DNA of 64,000 nucleotides from Tepidanaerobacteraceae bacterium (GCA_024655905.1 JANLFP010000004.1:207277-271276), one strand, 5' to 3'. Counted from the stretch's first letter, positions 34,129 through 44,254 are shown. Program-made: numbers and translations. Notes: a model not told the origin generated them from the letters alone.

Positions 34129-35404
34129 ATTCGCCACAACCTTTCCGTATACGATTTGATATATAATCGATGATTTTTTTGCAATCGACTTTGTATTGCT
34201 TCCCATTCGTCAGATCTTTTACGGTTAAAACTCCTGAATTCATTTCTTCCTCGCCTATAATCAAGACAAATCTTGCCAAGATTTTGTCGGCGTATTTCAT
34301 CTGTGCCTTTAAGCTCCTTTTCAAGTAATCGGTTTCCGCTGCAATCCCTTTTTCTCTAAAGTCGTATAAAAGCTTGAGCGCAGTATTCAAATATTCATCT
34401 TTCATTGTTGCTATAAATACATCTGCCGTTTCTTCGGGCAGTTCAACTAAATTATTTTTTTCAAGGATTGCCGCAAGGCGTTCTATCCCCATTCCAAATC
34501 CCGCTGCAGGAGTTGGCGGACCGCCGCATTCTTCAATGAGGTCGTCGTATCTTCCACCTCCGCATACGGTGCTCTGGGCCCCCAGATCGTCCGAAATAAT
34601 TTCAAAGACCGTTTTTGTATAATAATCAAGACCCCTTACAATCCTCGAATTAACCATATAATCGATATTTATTAACGATAGAGCATTTTTAACCATCTCA
34701 AAGTGGGATTTACACTCATCGCATAGATAGTCCAGCACAATTGGAGCTCCTTCGAGCACCTTTATGCATTCATGATTTTTGCAATCAAGAATCCTCAATG
34801 GATTTCTATCCAGCCTTGAACTGCAAGTCTCACAAAGCTTCTGCCTGCTTTCAACAAGAAAATCTTTTAATGCCTTTCTATATCCTTGCCTGCATAGTTT
34901 ACAGCCGATGGAATTTATATGAAGAACAACATCCTCTAGACCTATCTCTTTCAAAAACTGCATAGCAAGCGCCATTACCTCCGCATCGAGGAGTGGGTTT
35001 TGTGATCCAAAAGCTTCCACTCCAAATTGATGAAATTCCCTCAGCCTCCCTGCTTGTGGCCTTTCGTATCTGAAACCCGGCGTTATATAAAATAGCTTGA
35101 CGGGCAGAGGTTGATTGTACAATTTGTGTTCGATATAAGCTCTGGCGACAGGTGCTGTTCCTTCGGGCTTTAAAGTTATGCTCCTCCCGGATTTATCCTG
35201 GAATGTATACATTTCTTTTTCAACTATATCCGTCGTTTCGCCCACGCCTCTTCTGAATAGTTCCGTGTGTTCGAAGACCGGTGTCCTTATTTCTCTATAA
35301 GAAAATCTGCGGCATATTTCCCTGAATTTATTCTCAAGGAAAACCCACTTGACGGCTTCCTCAGGCAAAATATCCTTAGTTCCTCTTGGAGCCTGTGTAA
35401 GCAT
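34121..35404 (-). CDS. hisS: Histidine-tRNA ligase
   Basis: Class II synthetase, about 427 residues. Motif 1 region APRGTKDILPEE, motif 2 YITPGFRYERPQAGRLREFHQFG, His-specific RGLDYYTKTVFE and GGGRYDDLIEECGG, and C-terminal anticodon-binding domain. I prefer the ATG at 35404, 8 bases after GGAGG; an ATG two codons earlier sits too close to it. Controlled by the T-box leader at 35431-35669. Confidence 0.96.
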   Translation of the reverse strand: MLTQAPRGTKDILPEEAVKWVFLENKFREICRRFSYREIRTPVFEHTELFRRGVGETTDIVEKEMYTFQDKSGRSITLKPEGTAPVARAYIEHKLYNQPLPVKLFYITPGFRYERPQAGRLREFHQFGVEAFGSQNPLLDAEVMALAMQFLKEIGLEDVVLHINSIGCKLCRQGYRKALKDFLVESRQKLCETCSSRLDRNPLRILDCKNHECIKVLEGAPIVLDYLCDECKSHFEMVKNALSLINIDYMVNSRIVRGLDYYTKTVFEIISDDLGAQSTVCGGGRYDDLIEECGGPPTPAAGFGMGIERLAAILEKNNLVELPEETADVFIATMKDEYLNTALKLLYDFREKGIAAETDYLKRSLKAQMKYADKILARFVLIIGEEEMNSGVLTVKDLTNGKQYKVDCKKIIDYISNRIRKGCGEYE

Positions 35405-35430
35405 TGCCATCTCCTCCTCATGACATAATA

Positions 35431-35669
35431 AAAACTCCCGTCGCTGAAATAATCAGGGACGGAAGCTTTTTCCGCGGTGCCACCCTGTTTGGTAAAAACC
35501 CACTTTATAAACTCTAACGCGTTTTTCGTATACCCCTACTGTTATTCGGAGTATAGGCTCCGGGGTGTTTTTCGGTATAAATTGCTCAAAAAGCGCTCTC
35601 AATCACGGCGCTTTTTCCCTGTTGAGTTTTATGCCTTCTGCCCCTTCTTTGCCTTTTGCTTTTTGTTTT
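35431..35669 (-). ncRNA. T-box leader of hisS-aspS, histidine-type
   Basis: The minus strand holds AGGGTGGCACCGCGG, the T-box, followed by a terminator in which GCTTCCGTC pairs with GACGGGAGT and a T run follows (35431-35470). Upstream stem I: GAAGGGGCAG pairs through GGG/CCC with ...CACCCCGGAG. The triplet CAC at 35565-35567 in the bulge position is a histidine codon, matching hisS. AspS is then regulated by histidine tRNA charging as well. Confidence 0.9.
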
Positions 35670-35675
35670 TAATTA

Positions 35676-35704
35676 ATTATATGAAATCTTTTTTTGCATG
35701 TCAA
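35676..35704 (-). promoter_or_regulatory. SigA-type promoter of hisS-aspS
   Basis: Minus strand: TTGACA (35699-35704), 17-base spacer, TATAAT (35676-35681), a consensus promoter about 7 bases ahead of the T-box start. Confidence 0.9.
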
Positions 35705-35890
35705 CACATTATTTACTCATTACATTGCTTATCTCATTGTCTTAATTTATAATAATTTGATTAGATCGAGCAATAAACCGAGTTAAAATATATTCACAAA
35801 TTCCTAACAAATTCAACATAAACTCAATAAAATCACAGGATAAAATAATAATAGAAATTATAAAAAAAAACATTTTCGGGAGGTTTTAAT
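35705..35890 (+). other. AT-rich intergenic region ahead of htrA
   Basis: No gene. It must hold the htrA promoter, but I see no clean -35/-10 pair on the plus strand. GGGAGG at 35878-35883 is the ribosome binding site of htrA. The AAAAACATTTTCGG stretch just before it recurs after the htrA stop. Confidence 0.4.
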
Positions 35891-37069
35891 ATGATTATCT
35901 TCAATAAACACAAATACTTGATTGCAGTATTGCTGGGGCTCGCCCTCGGTGCCGCACTGGTGGTCGGCGGCATATCGGCATATAACATGATTTACCCTTC
36001 AAATTCCGCAAAAGCCGGTATACAGGGCACTGCTCTTGTGAATACTTCAGCTCCTGAAACGGCTCTTCCCACAAGCATACCAGATATTGTAGACAATGTC
36101 AGCAATGCGGTGGTATACATCGAAACTACCGTAGAAAGCAATGCTGCATCAAACCCTTTTTTAAACGATCCTTTTTTTAGACAATTTTTTGGAGATGACT
36201 TTGGCTTACAACCCAAGTCAAGAGTAAGCAAAGGGGTTGGCTCGGGATTCATTATTAATGCAGACGGTTACATTTTAACAAATGAACATGTCATAGATAA
36301 CGCCAAAGAAGTAAATGTAACAGTAAAGGGATTCGAAAATCCTTTCAAAGCCACAGTAGTTGGAAAAGACTTTGACCTTGACTTGGCGGTGTTGAAAATC
36401 AATTCTTCTAAAAAATTGCCTTACTTAAACCTGGGTAATTCTGACAGCATGAGGGTTGGCGAATGGGTAATCGCCATAGGCAATCCATATAGACTCGATC
36501 ATACAGTAACGGTTGGAGTCATCAGCGCTAAGGGCAGACCGGTTACTATCTCGGATGAAAGTTCCGGAAAAGATCGCGTTTATAAAAATCTCATACAGAC
36601 AGATGCTGCTATAAACCCGGGTAACAGTGGCGGGCCTTTGATTTCTCTTAACGGCGATGTGATAGGCATAAACACAGCTATCAATGCTCAGGCTCAGGGA
36701 ATCGGTTTTGCCATACCAATAAACACTGCAAAGGAAGTATTAAATGACCTTATTAAAAACGGTTCGATAACAAGGCCGTATATAGGTGTGGGACTTCAGG
36801 ATCTGACAAAGGACCTGGTTGATTACTTCAAATTAAAAGACCAAAACGGCGCCATAATAACATACGTATACCCTGACAGTCCTGCTGAAAAAGCTGGTCT
36901 TCAACAAGGGGATGTAATAATAAAAATAAATGAAACCACCATCAAAAACTCCAATGATGTGGTTGAAACAGTCAGCAAGGCAAAGGTAAACGATAAGATG
37001 GTGCTGGTAGTTTATAGAAATGGGCAAACTCTATACATTTCTCTTGTGGTAGGCAAAAAACCTCAATAA
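35891..37069 (+). CDS. HtrA/DegP-like trypsin-type serine protease with PDZ domain
   Basis: Membrane-anchored quality-control protease. 392 residues: N-terminal membrane helix (about 10-33), a linker, protease domain with triad residues in LTNEHVIDNA (His), DLDLAVLKI (Asp) and INPGNSGGPLI (Ser), and one PDZ domain in the last 90 residues (GLQQGDVIIKINETTI). ATG at 35891 with GGGAGG 7 bases upstream. One of two clear plus-strand genes, divergent from hisS; ends in a terminator shared with the small gene on the other strand. Confidence 0.95.
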   Translation: MIIFNKHKYLIAVLLGLALGAALVVGGISAYNMIYPSNSAKAGIQGTALVNTSAPETALPTSIPDIVDNVSNAVVYIETTVESNAASNPFLNDPFFRQFFGDDFGLQPKSRVSKGVGSGFIINADGYILTNEHVIDNAKEVNVTVKGFENPFKATVVGKDFDLDLAVLKINSSKKLPYLNLGNSDSMRVGEWVIAIGNPYRLDHTVTVGVISAKGRPVTISDESSGKDRVYKNLIQTDAAINPGNSGGPLISLNGDVIGINTAINAQAQGIGFAIPINTAKEVLNDLIKNGSITRPYIGVGLQDLTKDLVDYFKLKDQNGAIITYVYPDSPAEKAGLQQGDVIIKINETTIKNSNDVVETVSKAKVNDKMVLVVYRNGQTLYISLVVGKKPQ

Positions 37070-37078
37070 AAACATTTT

Positions 37079-37111
37079 CGGCGGAAATTATGTTTTCCGC
37101 CGGTTTTTTTT
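37079..37111. terminator. Terminator after htrA, overlapping the facing gene end
   Basis: GGCGGAAA pairs with TTTCCGCC, loop about six bases, then a T8 run on the plus strand. The stop of the minus-strand gene at 37088 falls within it, so it can also end that transcript. Confidence 0.88.
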
Positions 37112-37321
37112 ATTTTTTAATGTTTTAAAGAAAACGGAGGGACCATCTGCGGCTTCTTCATCCTGCAAATCCTTTTTTATACTTCTTACGGTTTCGATAT
37201 CGACATTCATGTCTCTGGCTATTTCCTCATCCATGACATCTTCTTCAAAAAGTTCAACAAAATCCTGATAATCGTCTATACCGGGATTAAGGCTCTTTGT
37301 CAGTCTGTTTTTTTTCACCAT
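37088..37321 (-). CDS. Hypothetical small acidic protein with helix-turn-helix-like segment
   Basis: 77 residues, not recognised. Basic ends (MVKKNRLTKS and KTLKNKKNRRKT) flank an acidic middle. The stretch DEEIARDMNVDIETVRSIKKDL resembles a sigma-region-4 or LuxR-like helix-turn-helix, so DNA binding is conceivable. The ATG has a strong GGGAGGG site 5 bases upstream, supporting expression. Last gene of the recJ-apt-relA-dtd-hydrolase run, 50 bases after the hydrolase. Confidence 0.7.
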   Translation of the reverse strand: MVKKNRLTKSLNPGIDDYQDFVELFEEDVMDEEIARDMNVDIETVRSIKKDLQDEEAADGPSVFFKTLKNKKNRRKT

Positions 37322-37374
37322 GATTTCCCTCCCGCTCCAATATAGTATTAGTTTTCCCTAAAAAATAATAAATA

Positions 37375-37995
37375 TTAACGCAGGAAAGGGTTAGTGGCTT
37401 TTTCCTGTTTAATTGTAGATTTAACGCCATGACCGGGGTATATTACCGAACTTTCATCCTGTACTAATAATTTTTCTTTTATGGAAGATATTAACTGATT
37501 AAAGGAACCCCCTGGAAAATCACTTCTCCCAATAGATCCTGCAAACAGCGTATCTCCAGTAAATATTATATTATCTACTTTAATAGAAATGCTCCCGGGA
37601 GTGTGACCAGGAGTATGAATAATATCCAAAGCCAAACTGCCCACGCTAAATTTATCATCACCTTTCAATTCTATTTCCGCCGGTGAAAAGCTAATGCTGG
37701 ACCCCATAAATGCAGAAAGGTTCTGTTCCGGATTTTGCAGCATGGATGCATCTTTTTCATGAATTGCAACTCTTGCTCCCGTAAACAGCCTCACCTCCTC
37801 TAGGCCTGCAATATGGTCTGCATGACCGTGAGTAAGCAATATCAAATCCACTGCTAATTTTTCTTTTGATATTGTATTTAAAATATCTTTCGCATTTCCC
37901 CCGGGGTCAATGACAACAGCCTTTTTGCTGTTTTCATCCCAAAGAATATAACAGTTTGACAACATTATGCCAACCTGAAGACATTTCAAAAACAT
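37375..37995 (-). CDS. MBL-fold hydrolase, glyoxalase II type
   Basis: About 206 residues with the zinc-binding THGHADHIAG motif, IHTPGHTPGSISI, the bridging aspartate in FTGDTLFAGSIGRSDF and YPGHGVKST. Typical of small GloB-like hydrolases that split thioesters; the exact substrate is unknown. I start at the ATG at 37995, 7 bases after GGAGG; an upstream TTG is too close. It follows dtd by 11 bases. Confidence 0.9.
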   Translation of the reverse strand: MFLKCLQVGIMLSNCYILWDENSKKAVVIDPGGNAKDILNTISKEKLAVDLILLTHGHADHIAGLEEVRLFTGARVAIHEKDASMLQNPEQNLSAFMGSSISFSPAEIELKGDDKFSVGSLALDIIHTPGHTPGSISIKVDNIIFTGDTLFAGSIGRSDFPGGSFNQLISSIKEKLLVQDESSVIYPGHGVKSTIKQEKATNPFLR

Positions 37996-38006
37996 TGGCA
38001 ATCCTC

Positions 38007-38456
38007 CTAAAAAAGCTTTTTGCTGTCGAGCAAAATAGTCACAGGGCCATCGTTAAATATTTTGACCAGCATTTCCGCCTGAAATCTGCCAGTAGCTACC
38101 TTTGCTATCTTGCCTTGGCATATATTTACAAAGTCATTATATAATTTTTCCGCTTCTTCAGGCGGGGCAGCTAGTGTGAAGCTGGGCCTTTTGCCTTTCC
38201 TCGCATCTCCCATAATAGTAAACTGTGAGACGATCAACAGCTCTCCGCCGATATCGAGAAGAGATTTGTTCATTTTTCCTGCTTCGTCTTCAAATATCCT
38301 TAAATTAATAACTTTTTCCGCCATATAACTCGCATCAGATATATCATCTCCGATTTCCACTCCCAAAAATATTGCCAGACCTTTATCTATAGCTGCAATC
38401 TCTTCTGATCCTATCGTTACAGATGCAGTTTTTACCCTCTGTACTACAGCTCGCAT
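38007..38456 (-). CDS. dtd: D-aminoacyl-tRNA deacylase
   Basis: Removes D-amino acids (and glycine from tRNA-Ala) from mischarged tRNAs. 149 residues; both diagnostic motifs are present: SQFT in IVSQFTIMGDARKGKRPSF and the NDGPVT segment near the C-terminus. ATG at 38456 with GGGAGG upstream. Directly after relA, a common pairing in Firmicutes. Confidence 0.96.
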   Translation of the reverse strand: MRAVVQRVKTASVTIGSEEIAAIDKGLAIFLGVEIGDDISDASYMAEKVINLRIFEDEAGKMNKSLLDIGGELLIVSQFTIMGDARKGKRPSFTLAAPPEEAEKLYNDFVNICQGKIAKVATGRFQAEMLVKIFNDGPVTILLDSKKLF

Positions 38457-38470
38457 TCGTATTCCTCCCA

Positions 38471-40645
38471 TTACTGATTCATGACTCTTCGAACATCGTA
38501 AATTCCATGAACTCTTCGTATTTTTTGCATTATATTTTCAAGATGCTGCTTGTCATTTATTTCCAGAACGAGATCTATTACCGCGACGCCATTTTTGGAT
38601 GCTCTGGCATTTACGGCATCAATTGTGGTTTTCATATCTCCAATAACATTTATAATGTCCGAAAGCACCCCTGGCCTGTCAAAGGCTGAGGCTTCAATTT
38701 CCACCGGGTATGACGACTCCTGAAATCCTTCCCATTTTACTTCAATTAAGCGCTCTCTGTCATAAATATTATTAATCACGTTAGGACAATCAGCCCTATG
38801 GATTGAGACACCCCGCCCTCTCGTTATATATCCAACTATTTTGTCGCCAGGTACCGGATTGCAGCATCTAGAAAATTTTATCAGAAGATTGTCCATCCCA
38901 TCTACTTTAATACCCTGATCAACCTTTTTTCTGCCTTTCACTCTTGCTTCGGTTTTATCGGATATTATTTCCGTTTTTTCTGCTTTTACATTTTTTCTGT
39001 ATTCGTCAAGTATCTTTTGAAAAGCAAGATTGGAAGTCAAGCCACCATACCCGATAGCTGCATATAAATCTTCCAGATTCAAAAAGCTCATTTTTTTAAG
39101 AAGGTTTGGAATAAAGTCATATTTCAACAGTTGATATATGTCGTATCCCTGTCTCCTGGCCTCTTTTTCGAGCATGTCCTTCCCGCGGGCAATGTTTTCT
39201 TCGCGCCGCTCTTTTTTAAACCATTGCCTGATTTTATTCTTAGCCTGAGTAGATTTGACTATATTTAGCCAGTCCCTGCTTGGTCCGTTGCTATGCGCAG
39301 ATGTTATTATTTCGATAATATCGCCGTTGGCCAGCTTATAATCAAGGGGCACCATTTTGCCATTAACTTTCGCTCCAGTGCATCTGTTGCCTACATCGGT
39401 ATGAATTCTGTATGCAAAATCTATTGGACATGAACCCATAGGAAGATCGATTACATCTCCTTTGGGAGTAAAAACATAAACTTCATCCGTAAATAAATCG
39501 ATTTTCAATGATTCCATGAATTCCCGGGCATCCTTCAGCTCACGCTGCCAGTCCAGAATCTCTCTGAGCCATGACAACTTTTTATCAAATTCCCTGTCTC
39601 CCTTATCGCCCTCTTTGTATCTCCAGTGGGCTGCAATACCGTATTCTGCAGTCCTGTGCATTTCGTAAGTTCTTATTTGAATCTCAAGAGGATCACCCAA
39701 TGTATCTATCACTGTTGTATGAAGGGATTGATACATATTTGGCTTCGGCATTGCAATATAATCTTTGAAACGCCCGGGAATCGGCTTCCATAAAGTATGG
39801 ACCACTCCGAGGGCTGCATAGCAATCCCTGATATTGTCCACAATAACCCTTACTGCAGTAAGATCATATATTTGTTCAAAAGTTTTATTTTGCTCTTTCA
39901 TTTTTTTGTAAATGCTGTAAAAATGCTTCGGACGGCCTTGTATATCTGCAGATATGCCCGAAGATGCCAATTTCTCTCTCAATAAATTTATCATTCTATT
40001 TATATGTTCTTCCCGCTCTTTTCTCTTTTTTGCGACCTTGTCCACCAGTTCATAATAGTGTTCAGGCTCTAAAAATCTAAATGCAAGATCCTCCAATTCC
40101 CATTTTATTTTTGAAATTCCCAAACGGTGAGCGAGTGGCGCAAAGATTTCAATCGTTTCAATAGCTTTTTCCTTTTGTTTTTCCTCGGGAAGATATTTTA
40201 AAGTCCTCATATTGTGAAGGCGGTCGGCAAGCTTTATAAGGATTATACGAATATCTTTGGCCATGGCTAAAAACATTTTTCTCAGATTTTCCGCCTGCTG
40301 TTCCTCTTTCGTCCTGTATTCCAGCTTTCCAAGCTTTGTCACTCCATCAACAAGCAACGCAATTTCTGTACCGAAATTTTTTTCTATATCCTCTACTGTA
40401 TATTGCGTATCTTCAACAACATCATGTAGCAAACCTGCCGCAATAGTAGCAATGTCAAGTTCCAAATCTGCAAGAATAATGGCCACTTCCAGGGGGTGGA
40501 ATATGAAAAGTTCGCCCGAAACCCGATGCTGACCGCTATGAGCGTTCTTTGCGAATTCGTAAGCTCTCCTAACCATTGACATGTCAGCAGAGGGGTTGTA
40601 AGACAATATGTGTTTCTCAAGCAAAGAAAAATTCAAATCTTCCAC
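38471..40645 (-). CDS. relA: Bifunctional (p)ppGpp synthetase/hydrolase (RelA/SpoT)
   Basis: Stringent-response enzyme. 724 residues in the long Rel layout: HD hydrolase domain (GLLHDVVEDTQYTVEDIE), synthetase domain (AMPKPNMYQSLHTTV, EYGIAAHWRYKEGD), TGS domain (VYVFTPKGDVIDLPMGSCPIDFAY, in parts), zinc-finger-like CCNPVPGDKIVGYITRGRGVSIH (in parts) and a C-terminal ACT domain. Intact HD residues indicate that both activities are likely. GTG start at 40645 with GGAG upstream. Between apt and dtd. Confidence 0.96.
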   Translation of the reverse strand: MEDLNFSLLEKHILSYNPSADMSMVRRAYEFAKNAHSGQHRVSGELFIFHPLEVAIILADLELDIATIAAGLLHDVVEDTQYTVEDIEKNFGTEIALLVDGVTKLGKLEYRTKEEQQAENLRKMFLAMAKDIRIILIKLADRLHNMRTLKYLPEEKQKEKAIETIEIFAPLAHRLGISKIKWELEDLAFRFLEPEHYYELVDKVAKKRKEREEHINRMINLLREKLASSGISADIQGRPKHFYSIYKKMKEQNKTFEQIYDLTAVRVIVDNIRDCYAALGVVHTLWKPIPGRFKDYIAMPKPNMYQSLHTTVIDTLGDPLEIQIRTYEMHRTAEYGIAAHWRYKEGDKGDREFDKKLSWLREILDWQRELKDAREFMESLKIDLFTDEVYVFTPKGDVIDLPMGSCPIDFAYRIHTDVGNRCTGAKVNGKMVPLDYKLANGDIIEIITSAHSNGPSRDWLNIVKSTQAKNKIRQWFKKERREENIARGKDMLEKEARRQGYDIYQLLKYDFIPNLLKKMSFLNLEDLYAAIGYGGLTSNLAFQKILDEYRKNVKAEKTEIISDKTEARVKGRKKVDQGIKVDGMDNLLIKFSRCCNPVPGDKIVGYITRGRGVSIHRADCPNVINNIYDRERLIEVKWEGFQESSYPVEIEASAFDRPGVLSDIINVIGDMKTTIDAVNARASKNGVAVIDLVLEINDKQHLENIMQKIRRVHGIYDVRRVMNQ

Positions 40646-40656
40646 CCCTGCTCCAC

Positions 40657-41175
40657 TTAATATTTTATCAATGAAATTACATCATAATCGGCAAGATTGT
40701 CCCTACCGTTTAAGTCAGTAAGTTCAATCAAAAAAACTACTGCCGAAACAACTCCTCCCATTTTTTCTACCAGTTCTATAGTAGAAAAAATGGTACCCCC
40801 CGTTGCTAACAAGTCATCTGCTACAATGACTTTTTGATCCTTTTTAATCGCATCTACATGCATTTCCAGGACATCAGAACCATATTCAAGCTTATATTCA
40901 GCCTGCATTGTTTTTCCAGGCAGCTTACCCCTTTTTCTCGCCGGGACGAATCCCACTCCCAATTCATAAGCCAGTGGAGCACCGATAATGAATCCCCTTG
41001 CTTCGGGACCTGCTATAAGGTCAAATTCTTTATGCCTTATCAAATCCGCCAGACACTTAATTGAATATCTGTAAGCTTCACCATCTTTCAACAAAGTAGT
41101 AATATCTTTAAAACTTATACCTTTTTTGGGGAAATCCTCAATTACTCTTATTTTTTGTTTTAAATCCATCTGCAT
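40657..41175 (-). CDS. apt: Adenine phosphoribosyltransferase
   Basis: Salvages adenine to AMP with PRPP. 172 residues with the KGISFKDIT start, [18 protein letters not shown] and the PRPP-binding [16 protein letters not shown] at 41175 with GGAGGG upstream. It begins 38 bases inside the 3' end of recJ. The recJ-apt-relA order is conserved in many Firmicutes. Confidence 0.96.
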   Translation of the reverse strand: MQMDLKQKIRVIEDFPKKGISFKDITTLLKDGEAYRYSIKCLADLIRHKEFDLIAGPEARGFIIGAPLAYELGVGFVPARKRGKLPGKTMQAEYKLEYGSDVLEMHVDAIKKDQKVIVADDLLATGGTIFSTIELVEKMGGVVSAVVFLIELTDLNGRDNLADYDVISLIKY

Positions 41176-43702
41176 TATATTCCCTCCACATTTTTTCAAA
41201 TTCAATTAGCTTTTGTTTTATGAAAAAATATTCGCGGTATGTATCAGATTTCTCAAGACTCGTGCTTTGATTCAAGCCGATATGATTTTTGATTTGAATA
41301 AAGCCGTTTTTCATCCTGAAATCAACAATACCGATTTCCTTAAAAATATTGAAAACATTTACCAAGCCTAAGTCATGAATATCAGCATCATAACTCCTGC
41401 TTAATGCAAGCTTAAAATCATTCATGCTAAATATACATTTTGATTTATTAAAAGATAATTTTTTAATAAGGCCGTATATCTTTCGAATAGCTCCTATGTC
41501 CGGCAGCATCTTCTGACAAACTATATGATTGAAACGAAAGTCAGAATTCTTAAAGAGAACATGTATTGTTGAACTGCAAGACATATTTTTTAGTCTTAAC
41601 TCAAAAATTTTTTCACTGAACGGTGCATCATAAAAAACTATGTCATCTGCACCTTTTTTACACGATAAATCCACCGGATTTATCAATATTACATTCTTTT
41701 TTTCCCAAACATCTGCCTCAAAACTGAAAAAAACGCCCGTTTCATTTTTTATCGCTTCCATATTCTTAAAATAGGCAAGCAATCTCCACGCCTGATATGG
41801 AGTATTCGTTAAAACAAGCACATTGCGTTCCTGTTGAAATAATTTTTTAACATACTCATTTTTTTCAAAATAGGTATCATTATTCACAAAATCAATATTG
41901 CTTATATCCGAAAAGATTTCAGAAGAAGCAGTGCAAATCATTCGATTTTTAAAATCGGAATAAAACCTCTTATAATATCCCTCCTCGATGTTTATCATTA
42001 GTTCATCCATTAAATATGGTATTTTGATATCCTTTATTTTTAATTGCAATTCCGTAATCCCTTGCCATTGATTTAACTCCAGAAAAAAAGCCATATCCAC
42101 TATTGGTGCCCTATTTAATTCTTCTTTATATAATCCGAAATTAAAACCTATTGCAGTCAACTCTTTTTGTTTTGTCTTGAGATTGAGCCTTAAATGCTTG
42201 TCATCATTTCCCACTGTACGTATGTTTTTAACATAAAAGTTTTCACAAGCAAAAATAGGTCTGGGATTACCGTATCCAAAAGGTTCCAGTAGTTCGAGCT
42301 GCATGGCAAGATCGGCAGTTAAGTTTTCTTCGGACAACTCCATATCTATATTTAATTCAGGAAAAAAATTGCCGGTCATCGTTTTTTCTGCAATTCTGTT
42401 TATCTCTTTTTTAAAGATCTCTATTTTATCCACATCTATAGAAAGGCCTGCAGCCTGTTCATGTCCGCCGTATTTTGCAAGCAAGTGGGAAACCTGGCTT
42501 AATGCTTCAAATATATTAAATCCCGGTATGCTTCTTGCAGAGCCTTTGCCTTCTTCGCCTTCCTGGGCAATCAATATACAGGGTCTATTATAAATTTCCA
42601 CAAGCTTTGATGCAACTATTCCTATAACACCTGGATGCCATTTGCTGCTTGCTGCTACTATTACCTTTGTTCTATCAAGATCCATTTCATGTTCAATCAT
42701 ATTTCTGGCCTGATTCAATATCTCGGATTCAATATTCTGCCTTTCACGATTTACGCGCTCAAGATTTTGAGCCAGCTCATATGCCTTATCCTCATCTTCT
42801 GTGAGAAGAAGTTCTACAGCCATTTCAGCATTTGATATTCTACCGGCTGCATTAAGCCTTGGCGCAAGCAAAAAACTTATTTTTGATGTATCCAGCTGAA
42901 TTTCAGATAAATTCAAGAGCGATTTTATTGCTATCAAACCTTTATTGCTAGTCTTCGTCAAGTGTTCAAGCCCGAGCTTTACTATTATTCGGTTTTCATC
43001 CAAAAGAGGAACTATATCAGCAACAGTCCCCAGTGCAGCCAGATCCAAATATTCTTCCACCGCATGCTGTTTTAAATCCAACAGAGCATGTGCCAGTTTT
43101 AAAACCACTCCTACCCCTGCCAAATTCTTAAAAGGATAAATACAACTCTTTTGTTTTGGATTAATAACAGCAAATGAGTGCGGAATCAAATCCTGGGGTT
43201 CGTGGTGATCAGTTATGATAATGTCAATACCAAGTTTTTTAGCATAATCTACTTCTTCAAAACAGCTTATTCCATTGTCAACAGTTATTATAAGTTTAGT
43301 GCCGCTATTGTGAAGTTTTTCAATAGAATTCATATTCAAACCATAACCTTCATCAAGCCTCGAAGGTATATAGTAATCGACATGCCCGCCCAATTTTTTC
43401 AAGGTTTTCACCATTATGCAAGTGCTCGTTATGCCATCGACGTCATAATCTCCGTAAACAGTCATTTTCTCGTGATTATTTATGGCTTTTTTAATTCGTT
43501 CTACGGCTTTATCCATATCTTTCATCAGCATCGGATTATGCATATATTCTATACACGGATTAAGAAACCTTTCGATTTGTTCAGAAGACTCTATGCCTCT
43601 TTTTTTCAGTAATTGCAAAATTACAGGATTTAAGTCGGGCGAGTTTAATATATCAACTTCTTTTTCTTTTGAAATTATCTTCCATATGGCACTTTTCATC
43701 AT
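41138..43702 (-). CDS. recJ: Single-stranded-DNA exonuclease RecJ with C-terminal extension
   Basis: 5'-3' exonuclease of recombination and repair. Core with DHH motifs [27 protein letters not shown], the DHHA1 domain ([17 protein letters not shown]) and an OB fold. At about 854 residues it is much longer than E. coli RecJ (near 577); the last 280 or so residues are an extra domain seen in Gram-positive RecJ with no motif I recognise. ATG at 43702 with GAGG upstream. Confidence 0.93.
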   Translation of the reverse strand: MMKSAIWKIISKEKEVDILNSPDLNPVILQLLKKRGIESSEQIERFLNPCIEYMHNPMLMKDMDKAVERIKKAINNHEKMTVYGDYDVDGITSTCIMVKTLKKLGGHVDYYIPSRLDEGYGLNMNSIEKLHNSGTKLIITVDNGISCFEEVDYAKKLGIDIIITDHHEPQDLIPHSFAVINPKQKSCIYPFKNLAGVGVVLKLAHALLDLKQHAVEEYLDLAALGTVADIVPLLDENRIIVKLGLEHLTKTSNKGLIAIKSLLNLSEIQLDTSKISFLLAPRLNAAGRISNAEMAVELLLTEDEDKAYELAQNLERVNRERQNIESEILNQARNMIEHEMDLDRTKVIVAASSKWHPGVIGIVASKLVEIYNRPCILIAQEGEEGKGSARSIPGFNIFEALSQVSHLLAKYGGHEQAAGLSIDVDKIEIFKKEINRIAEKTMTGNFFPELNIDMELSEENLTADLAMQLELLEPFGYGNPRPIFACENFYVKNIRTVGNDDKHLRLNLKTKQKELTAIGFNFGLYKEELNRAPIVDMAFFLELNQWQGITELQLKIKDIKIPYLMDELMINIEEGYYKRFYSDFKNRMICTASSEIFSDISNIDFVNNDTYFEKNEYVKKLFQQERNVLVLTNTPYQAWRLLAYFKNMEAIKNETGVFFSFEADVWEKKNVILINPVDLSCKKGADDIVFYDAPFSEKIFELRLKNMSCSSTIHVLFKNSDFRFNHIVCQKMLPDIGAIRKIYGLIKKLSFNKSKCIFSMNDFKLALSRSYDADIHDLGLVNVFNIFKEIGIVDFRMKNGFIQIKNHIGLNQSTSLEKSDTYREYFFIKQKLIEFEKMWREYNADGFKTKNKSN

Positions 43703-43777
43703 AAAAGTTTCCTCTTGTCTCACTAAAACTATTTCCAAACAATATTAATTATAAACTATATAATTTATTATATCAAT

Positions 43778-43811
43778 AAAAAACACAACCAGTAAGAACG
43801 AGGTTGTGTTC
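43778..43811 (-). terminator. Terminator after lapA
   Basis: AACACAACC and GGTTGTGTT form a nine-pair stem with a T-rich tail on the minus strand, lying about 18 bases after the lapA stop. It separates lapA from recJ. Confidence 0.88.
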
Positions 43812-43828
43812 TCATTATCTTCATTGCA

Positions 43829-44185
43829 TTATGATGAAACATCGGCATCTCGGGGTATGCCTTTATCATCGATATCTTCCGCGCTCTGGTCTTCCATTGC
43901 TATTCTCAAGGTTTCATATTGTTTCTTCACTTCTTCGAGCTCTTTCTCTAATTTTTTTATTTTTCCCTGGTACTCCCAAATTTTTATTTTCGATTTAATC
44001 TGAGAAAATATTCCCAGTATCATTATTACCACCGAACCGATCGCTGCGGATCCTAGAATGACTATAGCCTGGGAAACAGGATAATCTCCCCAAGGGAATC
44101 GGATTATAACCTCATTGGCATTGGATAAGGCAAAAATAGCAACCAGAAGCGCAAATATCAATGTCAATACCAGAACTAACTGCAT
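43829..44185 (-). CDS. LapA-family membrane protein (DUF1049)
   Basis: 118 residues: two membrane helices (about 4-24 and 40-62), with the ANEVIIRFPWGDYPVSQAIVIL loop typical of the family, then a cytoplasmic coiled coil. Homologues assist lipopolysaccharide assembly in Gram-negatives; the role in a Firmicute is unknown. ATG at 44185. Follows the VWA gene by about 70 bases. Confidence 0.85.
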   Translation of the reverse strand: MQLVLVLTLIFALLVAIFALSNANEVIIRFPWGDYPVSQAIVILGSAAIGSVVIMILGIFSQIKSKIKIWEYQGKIKKLEKELEEVKKQYETLRIAMEDQSAEDIDDKGIPRDADVSS

Positions 44186-44254
44186 AATAGACCCCCTATC
44201 TTTTCTGGGTTTTATATTGTTTATTCTATTTTTTTTGCTAATATCCTTCTCATT

